DNA of 64,000 bases, from assembly GCF_001719615.1 (NCBI RefSeq), contig NZ_MDVX01000001.1:1-64000 (forward strand), given 5' to 3'. The notes below the pieces were generated by a model, which worked only from the letters and a program-made list of their open reading frames with translations, did not search any database and had not been told where the DNA came from. Position 1 is the stretch's first letter. Every line of letters begins with the position of its first letter. This DNA comes from Neptunicoccus sediminis (lineage in GTDB: Bacteria > Pseudomonadota > Alphaproteobacteria > Rhodobacterales > Rhodobacteraceae). This document shows, piece by piece, positions 24,890-33,202 of this stretch. Position numbers and translations under genes: made by a program.

Positions 24890-26899
24890 ATGAAATCCAA
24901 CAGATTTATGCTGGCGGTTGTCGCCGCGATCACAGCGCAGGGCGCCCATGCCCAACAATCCACCGAGGTGGATCCAATCGTCATCAACGCCGGTCAGGAC
25001 AAAGTTGCCTCCGATGTGCCGCAATCCGTGACGGTGGTTAATCAGGAACGGCTTGACGAAACGCAGGCCGCCACCATCGGTGATATTCTGGCGCAGGTGC
25101 CCGGTGTATCCGGCGTTGGCTCCAGCAGCCCGCTTGGGCAGTCCTTTAACATTCGCGGCGTCGGGGCCGGTCTGAACGCGGCGGAATCCTCTATCCTGAC
25201 GCTCGTCGATGGGGAGGAGCTTTATTACGAAAGTTACCGTCAGGGATCGCTTTTTGTGGAACCCGAACTGCTGAAACGGGTCGAGGTTTTGCGCGGTCCG
25301 GGGTCTTCTACGTTATACGGTTCCGGTGCGATGGGTGGCGTGATCTTGATGGAAACCAAGGACGCCAGCGATTTTCTGGAAGGCGATGACAAATTTTCCG
25401 TTCGCCAGAAGCTGACCTTTGAATCCAACGAGGATAAATTCCAGTCAACCACGATTATGTCCTTTGCGCCGGACAACAAGTTCGACGCGCTTCTGGCGCT
25501 GTCCTATTCCGACATCGGCCAGAGCGAGGACGGCGATGGCAACACACTGATCCGCACCAACGCCAAGATCACCAACTTTCTGGGCAAGGCGAATTACACC
25601 GAAGGGGCGCACAGCTTTGGTGCCTCCTACCAGCATCTTTACAGTGACGGGGAAAATCAGGACTTTAACCAGTTGGACGGCCCACAGGTTGGCCGCTTCC
25701 CCGGGTTCACAGGTTGGGGTGTCGGGGACATCACAACAGAGTCCCAAGTGGCACGGCTGGAATACGGCTTCGCTCCAGAGGACAGCCGCTTTTGGGATCT
25801 TACAGCCACCCTGTCCTACACCAATTCCGCCAAGGACGTGCAGCAGGGCAGTCTCGCGGCTGAACCTGTGGGCGCTACATTGCTTGGGGAACGCTCTTAC
25901 GAGTTGTGGAAACTCAAGGTCGAAAACCTTGCCGACCTCTCTACGGAACGCTTTGATCACTACCTGACCTTCGGGGTGGCCGCATCGCGCAAGGACCGCT
26001 CGGCCGATCCGGTGTCCTCTTCCCATGCAGAGGCGATCACCAAGACCTATGAAATCTACGCCCAAAGCGAACTGTCCCTGACCGACCGCCTGACCGTCAA
26101 CACCGGCCTTAGGATCGACCATCAGAAGATTTCGCCCAAAGCCACATTTACCGCCACATCGCAATCTGTAACCGCAACCGCTGTGGAACCGCAAATCGCG
26201 GCGATCTACCGGTTGAACGACAACTGGAACCTGTTCGGGTCTCTGTCCCGCGTGAACCGGCTGCCCACAGACGACGAAATCTTTGACGCCTTTAGCGGCG
26301 GGCTGCCCAATCTGGACCTGAAAGCCGAGAAAGGCATGAACTACGAAATCGGCGCCTCTTACAGCGGGCAGGGCCTGTTCCGCGCCGATGATGCTGTCGA
26401 TTTCAAACTGACCGCGTTTTATAACGATATTGAGGATAAAATCATCCGCACCGGCGGCGGTGCCGGGGTGATCGGTTTCGACAATATCGATTCCGCAATC
26501 ATCAAAGGGATCGAAGCAGAAGGCCGCTATATTGCGGGGCGTTTCTCGGCCTCTGCGGGTCTGTCGGTGCTGGACGGTCAAGGGCCGAACGGGGCAAAGT
26601 TGGACACGATCGCAAACAACACCCTGACTCTCGGGTTTGGCTATCAGGTTCGACCGGACCTCAAGCTTGGCATCAACAGTGTCTTTGCCGCAGATCGCAG
26701 CCAGTCCCGAGGCGATTTCGACGGCTATAACGTGCACAACATCTACGCCACTTACCGCCCCGATCAGGGCGCATTTGAGGGGCTCGAAGTGCGGTTCGGC
26801 GTCGATAACATCACCGATGAGACCTATCAGCCCGCGACCTATCTGTCGCAAGCCGCCAAAGGGCGGAACTTCAAACTTTCCCTCGCCAAAACCTTCTGA
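24890..26899 (+). CDS. hmuR: TonB-dependent outer-membrane heme/hemoprotein receptor
   Basis: This 669-residue receptor has a signal peptide (cut near AHAQQ, residue 22), a plug domain (about 45-160, with NIRGVGAG and VEVLRGPGSSTLYGSGAMGG) and a 22-strand beta barrel ending in the terminal phenylalanine (LAKTF). It takes up heme or hemoproteins, energised by TonB. Assignment to heme rests on the downstream hmuSTUV genes. The FRAP and NPNL heme motifs are not clearly present (NRLPTDDEIF and NLDLKAEK stand in that region), so binding details may differ. Confidence 0.85.
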   Translation: MKSNRFMLAVVAAITAQGAHAQQSTEVDPIVINAGQDKVASDVPQSVTVVNQERLDETQAATIGDILAQVPGVSGVGSSSPLGQSFNIRGVGAGLNAAESSILTLVDGEELYYESYRQGSLFVEPELLKRVEVLRGPGSSTLYGSGAMGGVILMETKDASDFLEGDDKFSVRQKLTFESNEDKFQSTTIMSFAPDNKFDALLALSYSDIGQSEDGDGNTLIRTNAKITNFLGKANYTEGAHSFGASYQHLYSDGENQDFNQLDGPQVGRFPGFTGWGVGDITTESQVARLEYGFAPEDSRFWDLTATLSYTNSAKDVQQGSLAAEPVGATLLGERSYELWKLKVENLADLSTERFDHYLTFGVAASRKDRSADPVSSSHAEAITKTYEIYAQSELSLTDRLTVNTGLRIDHQKISPKATFTATSQSVTATAVEPQIAAIYRLNDNWNLFGSLSRVNRLPTDDEIFDAFSGGLPNLDLKAEKGMNYEIGASYSGQGLFRADDAVDFKLTAFYNDIEDKIIRTGGGAGVIGFDNIDSAIIKGIEAEGRYIAGRFSASAGLSVLDGQGPNGAKLDTIANNTLTLGFGYQVRPDLKLGINSVFAADRSQSRGDFDGYNVHNIYATYRPDQGAFEGLEVRFGVDNITDETYQPATYLSQAAKGRNFKLSLAKTF

Positions 26900-26912
26900 A
26901 CCGGAGACCGCA

Positions 26913-27968
26913 ATGCTGGACCAAACTGTAACAGAGACTTTCCAAAACTTTCAGAACCTGATGCAAGAGAAAGGTGCGATGCGTGCTGTCGATGCCGCGC
27001 GGGAACTGGGCATCAGCGAGGCAGAACTGGTTGAGGCCAAACAGGTCGGCGGCGCAGCAAAACGCCTGCGCCGCGACGATACCCGCGGCTTCGCGGAATT
27101 GCTGGAGGGCATGGTCGGCCTTGGCGAAGTTATGTGCCTGACCCGCAATCAACACGCCGTCCACGAACGCTACGGAGAGTTCGACAATGTAAATATCGGC
27201 AAGGTGATGGGGCTGGTGTTAAACCGGACCATCGACCTGCGAATTTTCATGAACCGCTGGGCCTTTGGCTTTGTCATCAAGGAAGAAGTCAGCTCCGGCC
27301 TGCGCATCTCCTTGCAATTCTTCGATAAATCCGGCGTGGCCGTTCACAAGATCTACCCGACAGAAAAAACCGATCGCGCAAAATTCGACGCGCTGGTGGC
27401 GGGCTGGGTTGATGAGACACCTGCCAGAATTGAAACGCAAGCCGCTGATCCAGCACCCGTTGACGGGCCGGACAGTGACGTGGACACGGCCGCCCTGCGC
27501 ACAGACTGGGACGCCATGACCGATGTGCACCAGTTCTTCGGAATGCTGAAGAAACACAAGGTCGGCCGGTTGCAGGCACTGCGTCTGGTGGGCGAGGATA
27601 TGGCCTACCGCGTGCCCAATGAAGCCGTAACTTGGGCGCTGGAACGGGCCGCCGAAGCAAGTTTGCCGGTGATGGTGTTTATCGGAAACCCCGGCTGCAT
27701 CCAGATTCACACCGGCGAAATCGAGAACATCAAGGCAATGGGTCCTTGGATCAATGTGCTCGACAAGAAATTCCACATGCACTTGCGTCAGGACCAAGTG
27801 GCAGAAGCATGGATCGTGCGCAAGCCTTCAAAAGACGGGATTGTCACCTCGCTTGAGGCGTTTGACGAGAATGGCCAGAGCTTCTTTCTGATGTTCGGGG
27901 AGCGGGGCGAAGGCAACGCGGAACTGGACGGCTGGCGCAGCATCCTAGACGGTTTAGGGCGGGCCTAA
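26913..27968 (+). CDS. hmuS: Hemin-degrading factor / heme chaperone HmuS
   Basis: This 351-residue cytoplasmic protein belongs to the HemS/HmuS/ChuX family and shows its internal duplication (about 1-170 and 180-350; for instance LGEVMCLTRNQHAVHERYG against SLPVMVFIGNPGCIQIHTG). It accepts heme from the inner-membrane transporter and delivers or degrades it. The start at 26913 follows GGAGACCGCA; longer frames begin inside the receptor gene. It lies 13 bp after hmuR and 1 bp before hmuT. Confidence 0.9.
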   Translation: MLDQTVTETFQNFQNLMQEKGAMRAVDAARELGISEAELVEAKQVGGAAKRLRRDDTRGFAELLEGMVGLGEVMCLTRNQHAVHERYGEFDNVNIGKVMGLVLNRTIDLRIFMNRWAFGFVIKEEVSSGLRISLQFFDKSGVAVHKIYPTEKTDRAKFDALVAGWVDETPARIETQAADPAPVDGPDSDVDTAALRTDWDAMTDVHQFFGMLKKHKVGRLQALRLVGEDMAYRVPNEAVTWALERAAEASLPVMVFIGNPGCIQIHTGEIENIKAMGPWINVLDKKFHMHLRQDQVAEAWIVRKPSKDGIVTSLEAFDENGQSFFLMFGERGEGNAELDGWRSILDGLGRA

Positions 27969-27969
27969 C

Positions 27970-28818
27970 ATGTTGAAATCCTTCACACTCGCCGCTGTCC
28001 TATGCCTGACAACCACAACGGCGGCTTTGTCCCAAACCTATGAACGGATCGCTGTTGCAGGGGGCGACATTACCGAAATCGTCTACGCCCTTGGCGCAGG
28101 AGATCGCATCGTCGCGGTGGACATCACCTCCGGTTTTCCGGCGGATACAGAAACGAAGGCGCAGATCGGCTATGTCCGCGCCCTCTCTGCGGAGGGTGTG
28201 CTTTCCCTGTCGCCCGACCTTTTGATCGGCGCGGATGATACCGGACCGGACCATGTGATCGACACGTTGCAATCTGCGGGTCTGACCGTGGCGCTTGCCC
28301 CGCTCGGGCAGGGGGCCGAACAGGTTGCCACGAAAATCCGCTTTGTCGGGGAAACGCTCGGCTTGGGGGATCAGGCTGATGCGCTGATCGCCCGATACAC
28401 AGAAGATATGGCGCAGTTGAAGGCCCGCGTTGACGGGCTGACACACCGACCCAAGGTCCTGTTTATCCTGTCAGTTCGAGAGGGCGCCCCCGTGGTGGGC
28501 GGGCAGGAAACCTCGGCCAATGACATCATCGAACTGGCAGGCGGCACAAACGCCGCTGCTGCCTTTTCAGGATGGAAGCCGATGAACGCCGAGGCCCTGA
28601 TCGCGGCCAATCCCGATTTTATTCTGATGTCTGGCGTCCACGCAGAGAACATCGGCGGCAGCGATACGGTGATGAACCGGCCCGATGTGCAACAGACTGC
28701 GGCGGGTAAAGCGGGCAATCTGATCAAGATGGACGGGTTAAAGCTGCTCGGGTTCGGGCCGCGCACCCCTGAGGCCGTGGCAGAGCTGATGACCCATCTG
28801 CATGGGAACGGGACTTAA
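27970..28818 (+). CDS. hmuT: Periplasmic heme-binding protein HmuT
   Basis: This 282-residue class III binding protein has a signal peptide (about 1-21) and the HmuT-like opening YERIAVAGGDITEIVYALGAGDRIVAVD. It carries heme from the outer-membrane receptor to HmuUV. The gene starts one base after the hmuS stop and is followed after 3 bp by the permease gene. Length and order are those of standard hmu operons. Confidence 0.9.
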   Translation: MLKSFTLAAVLCLTTTTAALSQTYERIAVAGGDITEIVYALGAGDRIVAVDITSGFPADTETKAQIGYVRALSAEGVLSLSPDLLIGADDTGPDHVIDTLQSAGLTVALAPLGQGAEQVATKIRFVGETLGLGDQADALIARYTEDMAQLKARVDGLTHRPKVLFILSVREGAPVVGGQETSANDIIELAGGTNAAAAFSGWKPMNAEALIAANPDFILMSGVHAENIGGSDTVMNRPDVQQTAAGKAGNLIKMDGLKLLGFGPRTPEAVAELMTHLHGNGT

Positions 28819-28821
28819 GCT

Positions 28822-29871
28822 GTGGCCATCACTGACGCGCCCCATCGCAAGTTCCCTGCATTTAACCGACAGCAAAGCATCTTTGCGGGTCTTGTCAGCG
28901 CGGTTTTTATTATTGCGCTGGCCGAAATCGCTCTTGGGCCGGTGTCTTTGACCCTGTCCCAGATCGTGGAGGCGGTTTCGGGTAAGGCCGACCCGATGCC
29001 CACGGCTATCGTTACGCAAATCCGCGCCCCCCGTTTGGTGCTGGGTCTGGGGATCGGGCTGTCGCTGGCGATTTGCGGCGCGGTGCTGCAAGGGCTTTTG
29101 CGCAATCCGCTGGCGGATCCGGGGCTGATCGGTATCTCCGGCGGAGCCTCGGCTGCGGTGGTGGTGGTGATCGTGCTTGGCGATTTGGTTATCGGGGAAA
29201 TCCCCGCCACTTTGCGTCCCTATCTTCTGCCTGTTGCCGCCTTTTGCGGTGCGCTTCTGGTCACGGCGCTGATCCTGGGGCTGTCCAGAAAAGACGGAGA
29301 GATGTCGGTCGGGCGGCTGATCCTTGTGGGGGTGGCAGTCAATTCCATCGCGGGCGCGGGCATCGGGTTTCTGACTTATATCTCCACCGACACGCAACTG
29401 CGCGACCTTACATTCTGGTCGATGGGCAGCCTTGCAAAATCCGGCTGGCCTGCCGTACTGGTCAGCGTTGTGATCATGGGGGGCAGCAGCCTCGCGCTGT
29501 TGCGCTTTACCCGTGCGCTGGACCTTTTCCAGCTTGGCGAAAGAGCTGCCTTCCATTCCGGTCTGGATGTGATGCGGATCAAGTTTGCTGCCTGCGGGAT
29601 TTGTGCGCTGGCGGTGGGGGCCGGCGTGTCGATTGCCGGACCAATCGGTTTCATCGGACTGGTTGCGCCCCATATCGCGCGGATGCTGGTGGGCGGTGCC
29701 CATCGCGTGCTGCTGCCTGCATCTGCCCTGACGGGGGCGGTGCTGCTGCTGGGCGCGGACCTGTTGGTGCGAAATGTGGCACCGCCACAGGAACTGCCCA
29801 TCGGATTGGCCACATCGCTGATCGGCGGGCCGTTCTTTTTGTATCTTCTGCTGCGGACGGGCAAATTATGA
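28822..29871 (+). CDS. hmuU: Heme ABC transporter permease HmuU
   Basis: This 349-residue FecCD-family permease has about nine or ten membrane segments and family signatures IRAPRLVLGLGIGLSLAICGAVLQ in its front part, RNPLADPGLIGISGGA (about 94-109) and IGFIGLVAPHIARMLVG (about 275-291). It forms the inner-membrane channel for heme with HmuV. It starts with GTG three bases after hmuT and overlaps hmuV by ATGA. Confidence 0.9.
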   Translation: MAITDAPHRKFPAFNRQQSIFAGLVSAVFIIALAEIALGPVSLTLSQIVEAVSGKADPMPTAIVTQIRAPRLVLGLGIGLSLAICGAVLQGLLRNPLADPGLIGISGGASAAVVVVIVLGDLVIGEIPATLRPYLLPVAAFCGALLVTALILGLSRKDGEMSVGRLILVGVAVNSIAGAGIGFLTYISTDTQLRDLTFWSMGSLAKSGWPAVLVSVVIMGGSSLALLRFTRALDLFQLGERAAFHSGLDVMRIKFAACGICALAVGAGVSIAGPIGFIGLVAPHIARMLVGGAHRVLLPASALTGAVLLLGADLLVRNVAPPQELPIGLATSLIGGPFFLYLLLRTGKL

Positions 29872-30653
29872 TCACAGGACGCAATATCGACGTGGCCTTC
29901 GGGCGAAAAACAATCCTGCGCTGTGTGGATGTGGATGTGCCCTTCGGCAAGCTGGTCGCGCTCTGCGGGCCGAACGGGGCGGGGAAATCAACGCTGCTCT
30001 CGGCACTGGTCGGAGATGTGCCCACAGCCCGCGGTGACATCCGCTACAACGACACCGATTTGCACCGGATGGATGCGGCTGACCTGTCCCGCCGTCGCGC
30101 TGTGCTGGAACAGTCCCCGACCCTATCAGCAGCTTTCAGCGTGGCCGAAGTGGTCCGCCTGTCGGTCCCGATCGAATATGCCCCCGCAGAAACCGAGTCT
30201 TTGGTCACAGAAGTCACCGCGCAACTGGGACTAACCCGTTTTATCGACACCCCCGTACCGAAACTGTCCGGCGGGCAAAGGCACCGCGCCCATCTTGCCC
30301 GTGTGCTGGCGCAACTGACCGCGAACCGCAGTCTGTTTGGTCCGGGCTATCTGTTTCTGGATGAACCAACCGCAAGCCTTGATATTCAACACCAGATCGA
30401 AGTGATGAAAATCGCCCGCGTATTGGCACGCGGCGGGTCCGGTGTTCTGGTGGTGTTACACGATCTCAACCTCGCCGCGGCCTTTGCCGATTCGATCTGT
30501 CTGATGCGCGATGGTGCTGTTGTGGGTTCTGGCACGGTGGCAGAGGTCTTTACCGCCCGAATGCTCTCTGACGTCTATGCCACGCCAATTTCTGTAGAGA
30601 AAACAGAGGGCGGCCCGCTGATAATCTTGCCGGATTATCACTCTGCCGCCTAA
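29868..30653 (+). CDS. hmuV: Heme ABC transporter ATPase HmuV
   Basis: This 261-residue ATPase has Walker A GPNGAGKST (34-42), the signature KLSGGQRHRAHLAR, Walker B YLFLDEPTASLD and the switch histidine in VLHDLN. It energises HmuU. The ATG at 29868 overlaps the hmuU stop (ATGA). A much longer open frame upstream in the same phase runs across hmuU and is not coding. It is the last gene of the run before hemP. Confidence 0.92.
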   Translation: MITGRNIDVAFGRKTILRCVDVDVPFGKLVALCGPNGAGKSTLLSALVGDVPTARGDIRYNDTDLHRMDAADLSRRRAVLEQSPTLSAAFSVAEVVRLSVPIEYAPAETESLVTEVTAQLGLTRFIDTPVPKLSGGQRHRAHLARVLAQLTANRSLFGPGYLFLDEPTASLDIQHQIEVMKIARVLARGGSGVLVVLHDLNLAAAFADSICLMRDGAVVGSGTVAEVFTARMLSDVYATPISVEKTEGGPLIILPDYHSAA

Positions 30654-30659
30654 ATAAGC

Positions 30660-30674
30660 TGAGTAATTAAGTCG
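30660..30674. promoter_or_regulatory. IRO-like box before hemP
   Basis: TGAGTAATTAAGTCG resembles the perfect box at 22330 (11 of 15 positions identical) and the TGA-N9-TCA pattern except for the last base. Downstream lie TTGACA (30678-30683) and TAAGTA (30700-30705) as a possible promoter for hemP, so hemP may be iron-controlled on its own transcript. Confidence 0.55.
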
Positions 30675-30749
30675 GAATTGACAAAGTTGAGCCTTTTAGT
30701 AAGTAATAGGTTTAATGTGACCAAACAAAACCAATCCGGACGTATTTTC

Positions 30750-30926
30750 ATGACCACGCCTTCCCCCGCGAACGAACCGGCCTCCAGCAGCCTGCCGGAC
30801 GACGGCCAGCCGGTCTATGACGCCCGCAAGATGCTGGCGGGCAACGCAACGGCCCGTATCCAACTGGACGATCAGACCTACATCCTGCGTCTGACCCGTC
30901 AGGGAAAACTCATCCTCACCAAGTAA
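30750..30926 (+). CDS. hemP: Hemin uptake protein HemP/HmuP
   Basis: This 58-residue protein ends in the HemP signature (YDARKMLAGNATARIQLDDQ, then YILRLTRQGKLILTK). In Bradyrhizobium the homologue HmuP is a co-activator of heme-uptake genes, and in other proteobacteria HemP also has a regulatory role. The conserved part begins about residue 20, so ATG 30750 is preferred over an ATG at 30678 that would add a poorly conserved extension next to the promoter. It lies directly downstream of hmuV behind its own iron-type box. Confidence 0.82.
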   Translation: MTTPSPANEPASSSLPDDGQPVYDARKMLAGNATARIQLDDQTYILRLTRQGKLILTK

Positions 30927-30978
30927 GCCAGATCGCAGCGCACAATCCTGCGCTCCAGCCCCAGCCAGAGTGACAATT

Positions 30979-31242
30979 ATGCCCAAGACCCCTTCCCCCT
31001 GCATTGACGTCTGCAAGTTCAAACGCGGCGGTCATTGCATTGGCTGTTCGATGACCAAAGAGCAGAAATCCATGTTCAAATCGTTGAAAAAAGAAAAACA
31101 CCAGCACGCCTTTATAGACATGCTGGTGTTTCAACAGGCGCAGCTTGGCAAATTCGGGCACTGGCCCGAAGCCTATCGCGCAAAGTGCCGCAAAAAGGGC
31201 GCGCCCAATCCACTGGACGCGCTGACCTCAATCGAGGTGTGA
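30979..31242 (+). CDS. DUF1289-like small cysteine-rich protein
   Basis: This 87-residue protein starts with the cysteine pattern SPCIDVCKFKRGGHCIGC (four Cys within residues 6-23), which resembles the DUF1289 family, a possible metal or Fe-S site. The rest is basic. Its function is unknown. It follows hemP by 52 bp and ends inside the 3' end of dps on the other strand (15-bp tail overlap). Position between hemP and dps suggests a link to iron, but this is only context. Confidence 0.7.
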   Translation: MPKTPSPCIDVCKFKRGGHCIGCSMTKEQKSMFKSLKKEKHQHAFIDMLVFQQAQLGKFGHWPEAYRAKCRKKGAPNPLDALTSIEV

Positions 31243-31698
31243 GCGCAGCATCCAGGCAAATTTCTCGTGGGTCTGACCCCGCGCAATACACAGATCTTCT
31301 GTCAGCGTATCTCCTGCCTCGGCAGCGAGTGCGCCACATCCGGCCAAAGTAGCCGCCAGCGTTTCCTGTGCTTCCAGCAGCGCCGCGATCATTTCCTTGT
31401 CGGTGGCCTTGCCTTCATGTTCGGACACTTTGGAACGTTTGATCATCCCGGCCAAAGTGCCTTCGGCGTGGACGTTCAGCGCCCTGATCCGTTCGGCAAG
31501 ATCGTCCTGCCCCACGAAATGGTCTTCGTAGATTGTCTGGAACAAGTCGTGCAACGGGCCAAAGGCCATGCCGGTTACGTTCCAGTGGAAATTCTGTGCC
31601 AGCATTGTCGTCACAGCAGTTTCCGCAACGCTCTGGTTCAGCGCATCTGCGATGGCTTCTCTGGCGGAGGGGGTGAGGTCTGTAGCAGTCTGTGTCAT
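31228..31698 (-). CDS. dps: Dps-family ferritin-like DNA-protection protein
   Basis: This 156-residue ferritin-like protein has the Dps ferroxidase pattern: NFHWNVTGMAFGPLHDLFQTIYEDHF at about 35-60 in pieces, with His37, His49, Asp50 of the first region and Asp/Glu of the next helix at the subunit interface. Dps forms a 12-mer that stores iron and protects DNA from peroxide. ATG 31698 follows AAGGAT seven bases upstream; an ATG six codons earlier is less likely. A perfect Irr/ICE-type palindrome lies about 120 bp upstream. Confidence 0.85.
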   Translation of the reverse strand: MTQTATDLTPSAREAIADALNQSVAETAVTTMLAQNFHWNVTGMAFGPLHDLFQTIYEDHFVGQDDLAERIRALNVHAEGTLAGMIKRSKVSEHEGKATDKEMIAALLEAQETLAATLAGCGALAAEAGDTLTEDLCIARGQTHEKFAWMLRSHLD

Positions 31699-31818
31699 TG
31701 AATTATCCTTCATCAAGCGCGCACAAGCGGGGCATACCGGGGGAGCAGACGGGTGGCTGGCATCAGGCTGGCTTCCCTAGGGAAAAGGTAAAGCACAAAT
31801 CCGGATGGACTGCAAGAG

Positions 31819-31835
31819 TTTAGAATCATTCTAAA
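31819..31835. promoter_or_regulatory. ICE/Irr-type iron-control palindrome upstream of dps
   Basis: TTTAGAATCATTCTAAA is a perfect 17-base palindrome around a central C and fits the TTTAGAA-N3-TTCTAAA pattern of Irr-bound iron control elements of alphaproteobacteria. It lies 121 bp from the dps start and 16 bp past the stop of the minus-strand gene at 31851-32288, so dps is the only sensible target. Confidence 0.75.
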
Positions 31836-31850
31836 TCGAAAAGCGCGACA

Positions 31851-32288
31851 CTAAAGCGTGAATCGCCCCCCGAACCGGCCAACCGCCCCGCGGATCAGGA
31901 ACCGGATAGAGCGCTGCATCGTTTTGGCGATGCGACTGCGGACCAGAAACTCGACCGACGCCATATCCCCCTGCTCTGCCGCGTCCAACACCTGCAACAA
32001 CCACTGCTCGTCAAAGCTCTCCTCTGTTTCGCCAACACCGTAGAACCTCGGCTTGCGCCCCAACCCCTGATGCAGACTGCGCAGCAGCGCCTCTTCAAAA
32101 CGAAGCGAGCTTTGGGCTTCATCCACGCACAACAGGTTGCAAGCTGCGGAGACATCGACACGGGCGCTCGCACGGCAGCGCATGGCCGACAGCCGCAAGC
32201 GGTTTAACCGGCGCGTTTGTGCAGGGCTGCGCAGGGGCTGCCGCAGATCAATCGCCGGCTGTTGAACAGGGGTTTTCAGTGGAATCAT
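31851..32288 (-). CDS. Hypothetical protein, 145 residues
   Basis: I do not recognise this protein. It is arginine-rich in its first 50 residues, with a Cys-containing middle (AACNLLCVDEAQSSLRFEEALLRSLHQGLG) seen in segments, an acidic helix (about 88-112) and a basic C-terminus. The middle suggests a small helical cytoplasmic protein. The frame is well separated from neighbours on both sides, which supports that it is real. It lies upstream of dps on the same strand with the ICE-type palindrome between. Confidence 0.6.
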   Translation of the reverse strand: MIPLKTPVQQPAIDLRQPLRSPAQTRRLNRLRLSAMRCRASARVDVSAACNLLCVDEAQSSLRFEEALLRSLHQGLGRKPRFYGVGETEESFDEQWLLQVLDAAEQGDMASVEFLVRSRIAKTMQRSIRFLIRGAVGRFGGRFTL

Positions 32289-32386
32289 AGCAAGGTCACG
32301 TCGCTCACGTTTTATCTCTGACTAAAATAATCAGAAATACAGAAACTGCAACCGACAGAAGTGCCGCAGGTCAAAAGCCGGCGGTA

Positions 32387-33040
32387 TCAGGCGTTCAGAC
32401 TGGCGATGAGTTGTTGGAACTTCTCCCCCTGCACCGCCACATGATCCCGCAAGGCACGGGCAGCGGCTTCTCCGTCACCGTTTTGTAGCGCCGCGACGAT
32501 CAGCTCGTGCTCCGCCATAGATTGGGGCATCCGTCCGCGAAACCGCAATTGGGTCCGGCGATAGGGTTTCAGACGGTTCTGCAACCGCCGCGCCTCTTTC
32601 TCCAGAAAACTGTTCGCCGCCCCGCGATAGATCGTCTGATGGAAAATCTCGTTCTCGGCGTAATAGGTTTCCAGATCCTGCCGGTCGATCGCCTGCAGAC
32701 ACCGTCCGTTGGTTTCATCCAGCAGCGCCAGCCCCTCGTCGCTGATCCGGGACGCCGCAAGCCGCCCGCAGGCCGCCTCAATTTCCGCCATTGTTTCAAA
32801 CATTTCCATCAGGTCCACAGGACCGGGCAAACGCACGAAAACCCCCCGACGGGGGATTTGTTCCGCGAATCCGGACAGAACCAACCGTTGCAAAGCCTCT
32901 CTGATCGGGGTGCGCGAAACGGCAAAGCTCTCGGCCAGCCTGATTTCATCCAAACGGTCCCCGTCTTTGTAATCCCCGCTGAAAACAAGCTGCTCCAGCG
33001 TCTCTGCGATCTTTTCCGCGCGGGTCAATTCGGTGTCCAA
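32387..33040 (-). CDS. matR: GntR-family (FCD) regulator of malonate genes
   Basis: This 217-residue protein has a GntR winged helix (about 8-72, with VSRTPIREALQRL) and an FCD ligand domain (about 80-210), including the metal-site pattern E-N-E-x-F-H (about 128-133). It is divergent from the TRAP transporter and malonyl-CoA genes, the arrangement of MatR/MdcY-type repressors of malonate use. The intergenic region holds the palindrome TTGTATACAA. The effector is probably malonate or malonyl-CoA, by analogy only. Confidence 0.8.
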   Translation of the reverse strand: MDTELTRAEKIAETLEQLVFSGDYKDGDRLDEIRLAESFAVSRTPIREALQRLVLSGFAEQIPRRGVFVRLPGPVDLMEMFETMAEIEAACGRLAASRISDEGLALLDETNGRCLQAIDRQDLETYYAENEIFHQTIYRGAANSFLEKEARRLQNRLKPYRRTQLRFRGRMPQSMAEHELIVAALQNGDGEAAARALRDHVAVQGEKFQQLIASLNA

Positions 33041-33080
33041 TTCAGCGCCATCCTTCAGATTGAGTGCCAGCTTACATTTC

Positions 33081-33090
33081 TTGTATACAA
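33081..33090. promoter_or_regulatory. Palindromic operator candidate of the malonate regulator
   Basis: TTGTATACAA is a perfect 10-base palindrome, typical in type for FCD-class GntR operators. It lies 40 bp before the regulator start and about 112 bp before the TRAP binding-protein start, so it could control both directions. Confidence 0.55.
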
Positions 33091-33202
33091 AAATCTTGAC
33101 CCTGAATGCAATACTGTGACTAATACCCGCAGCAACGGGTAACCGTTTGCACAGGATTTCCGGCGACCACCGGATTTGCGCATATTTAACGGGAGGAATA
33201 TC

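Noticed and set aside
29073-29867. An N-terminal extension of the hmuV frame
   Set aside because: It runs out of phase through hmuU. HmuV starts at the ATGA overlap at 29868, directly before the ABC domain.
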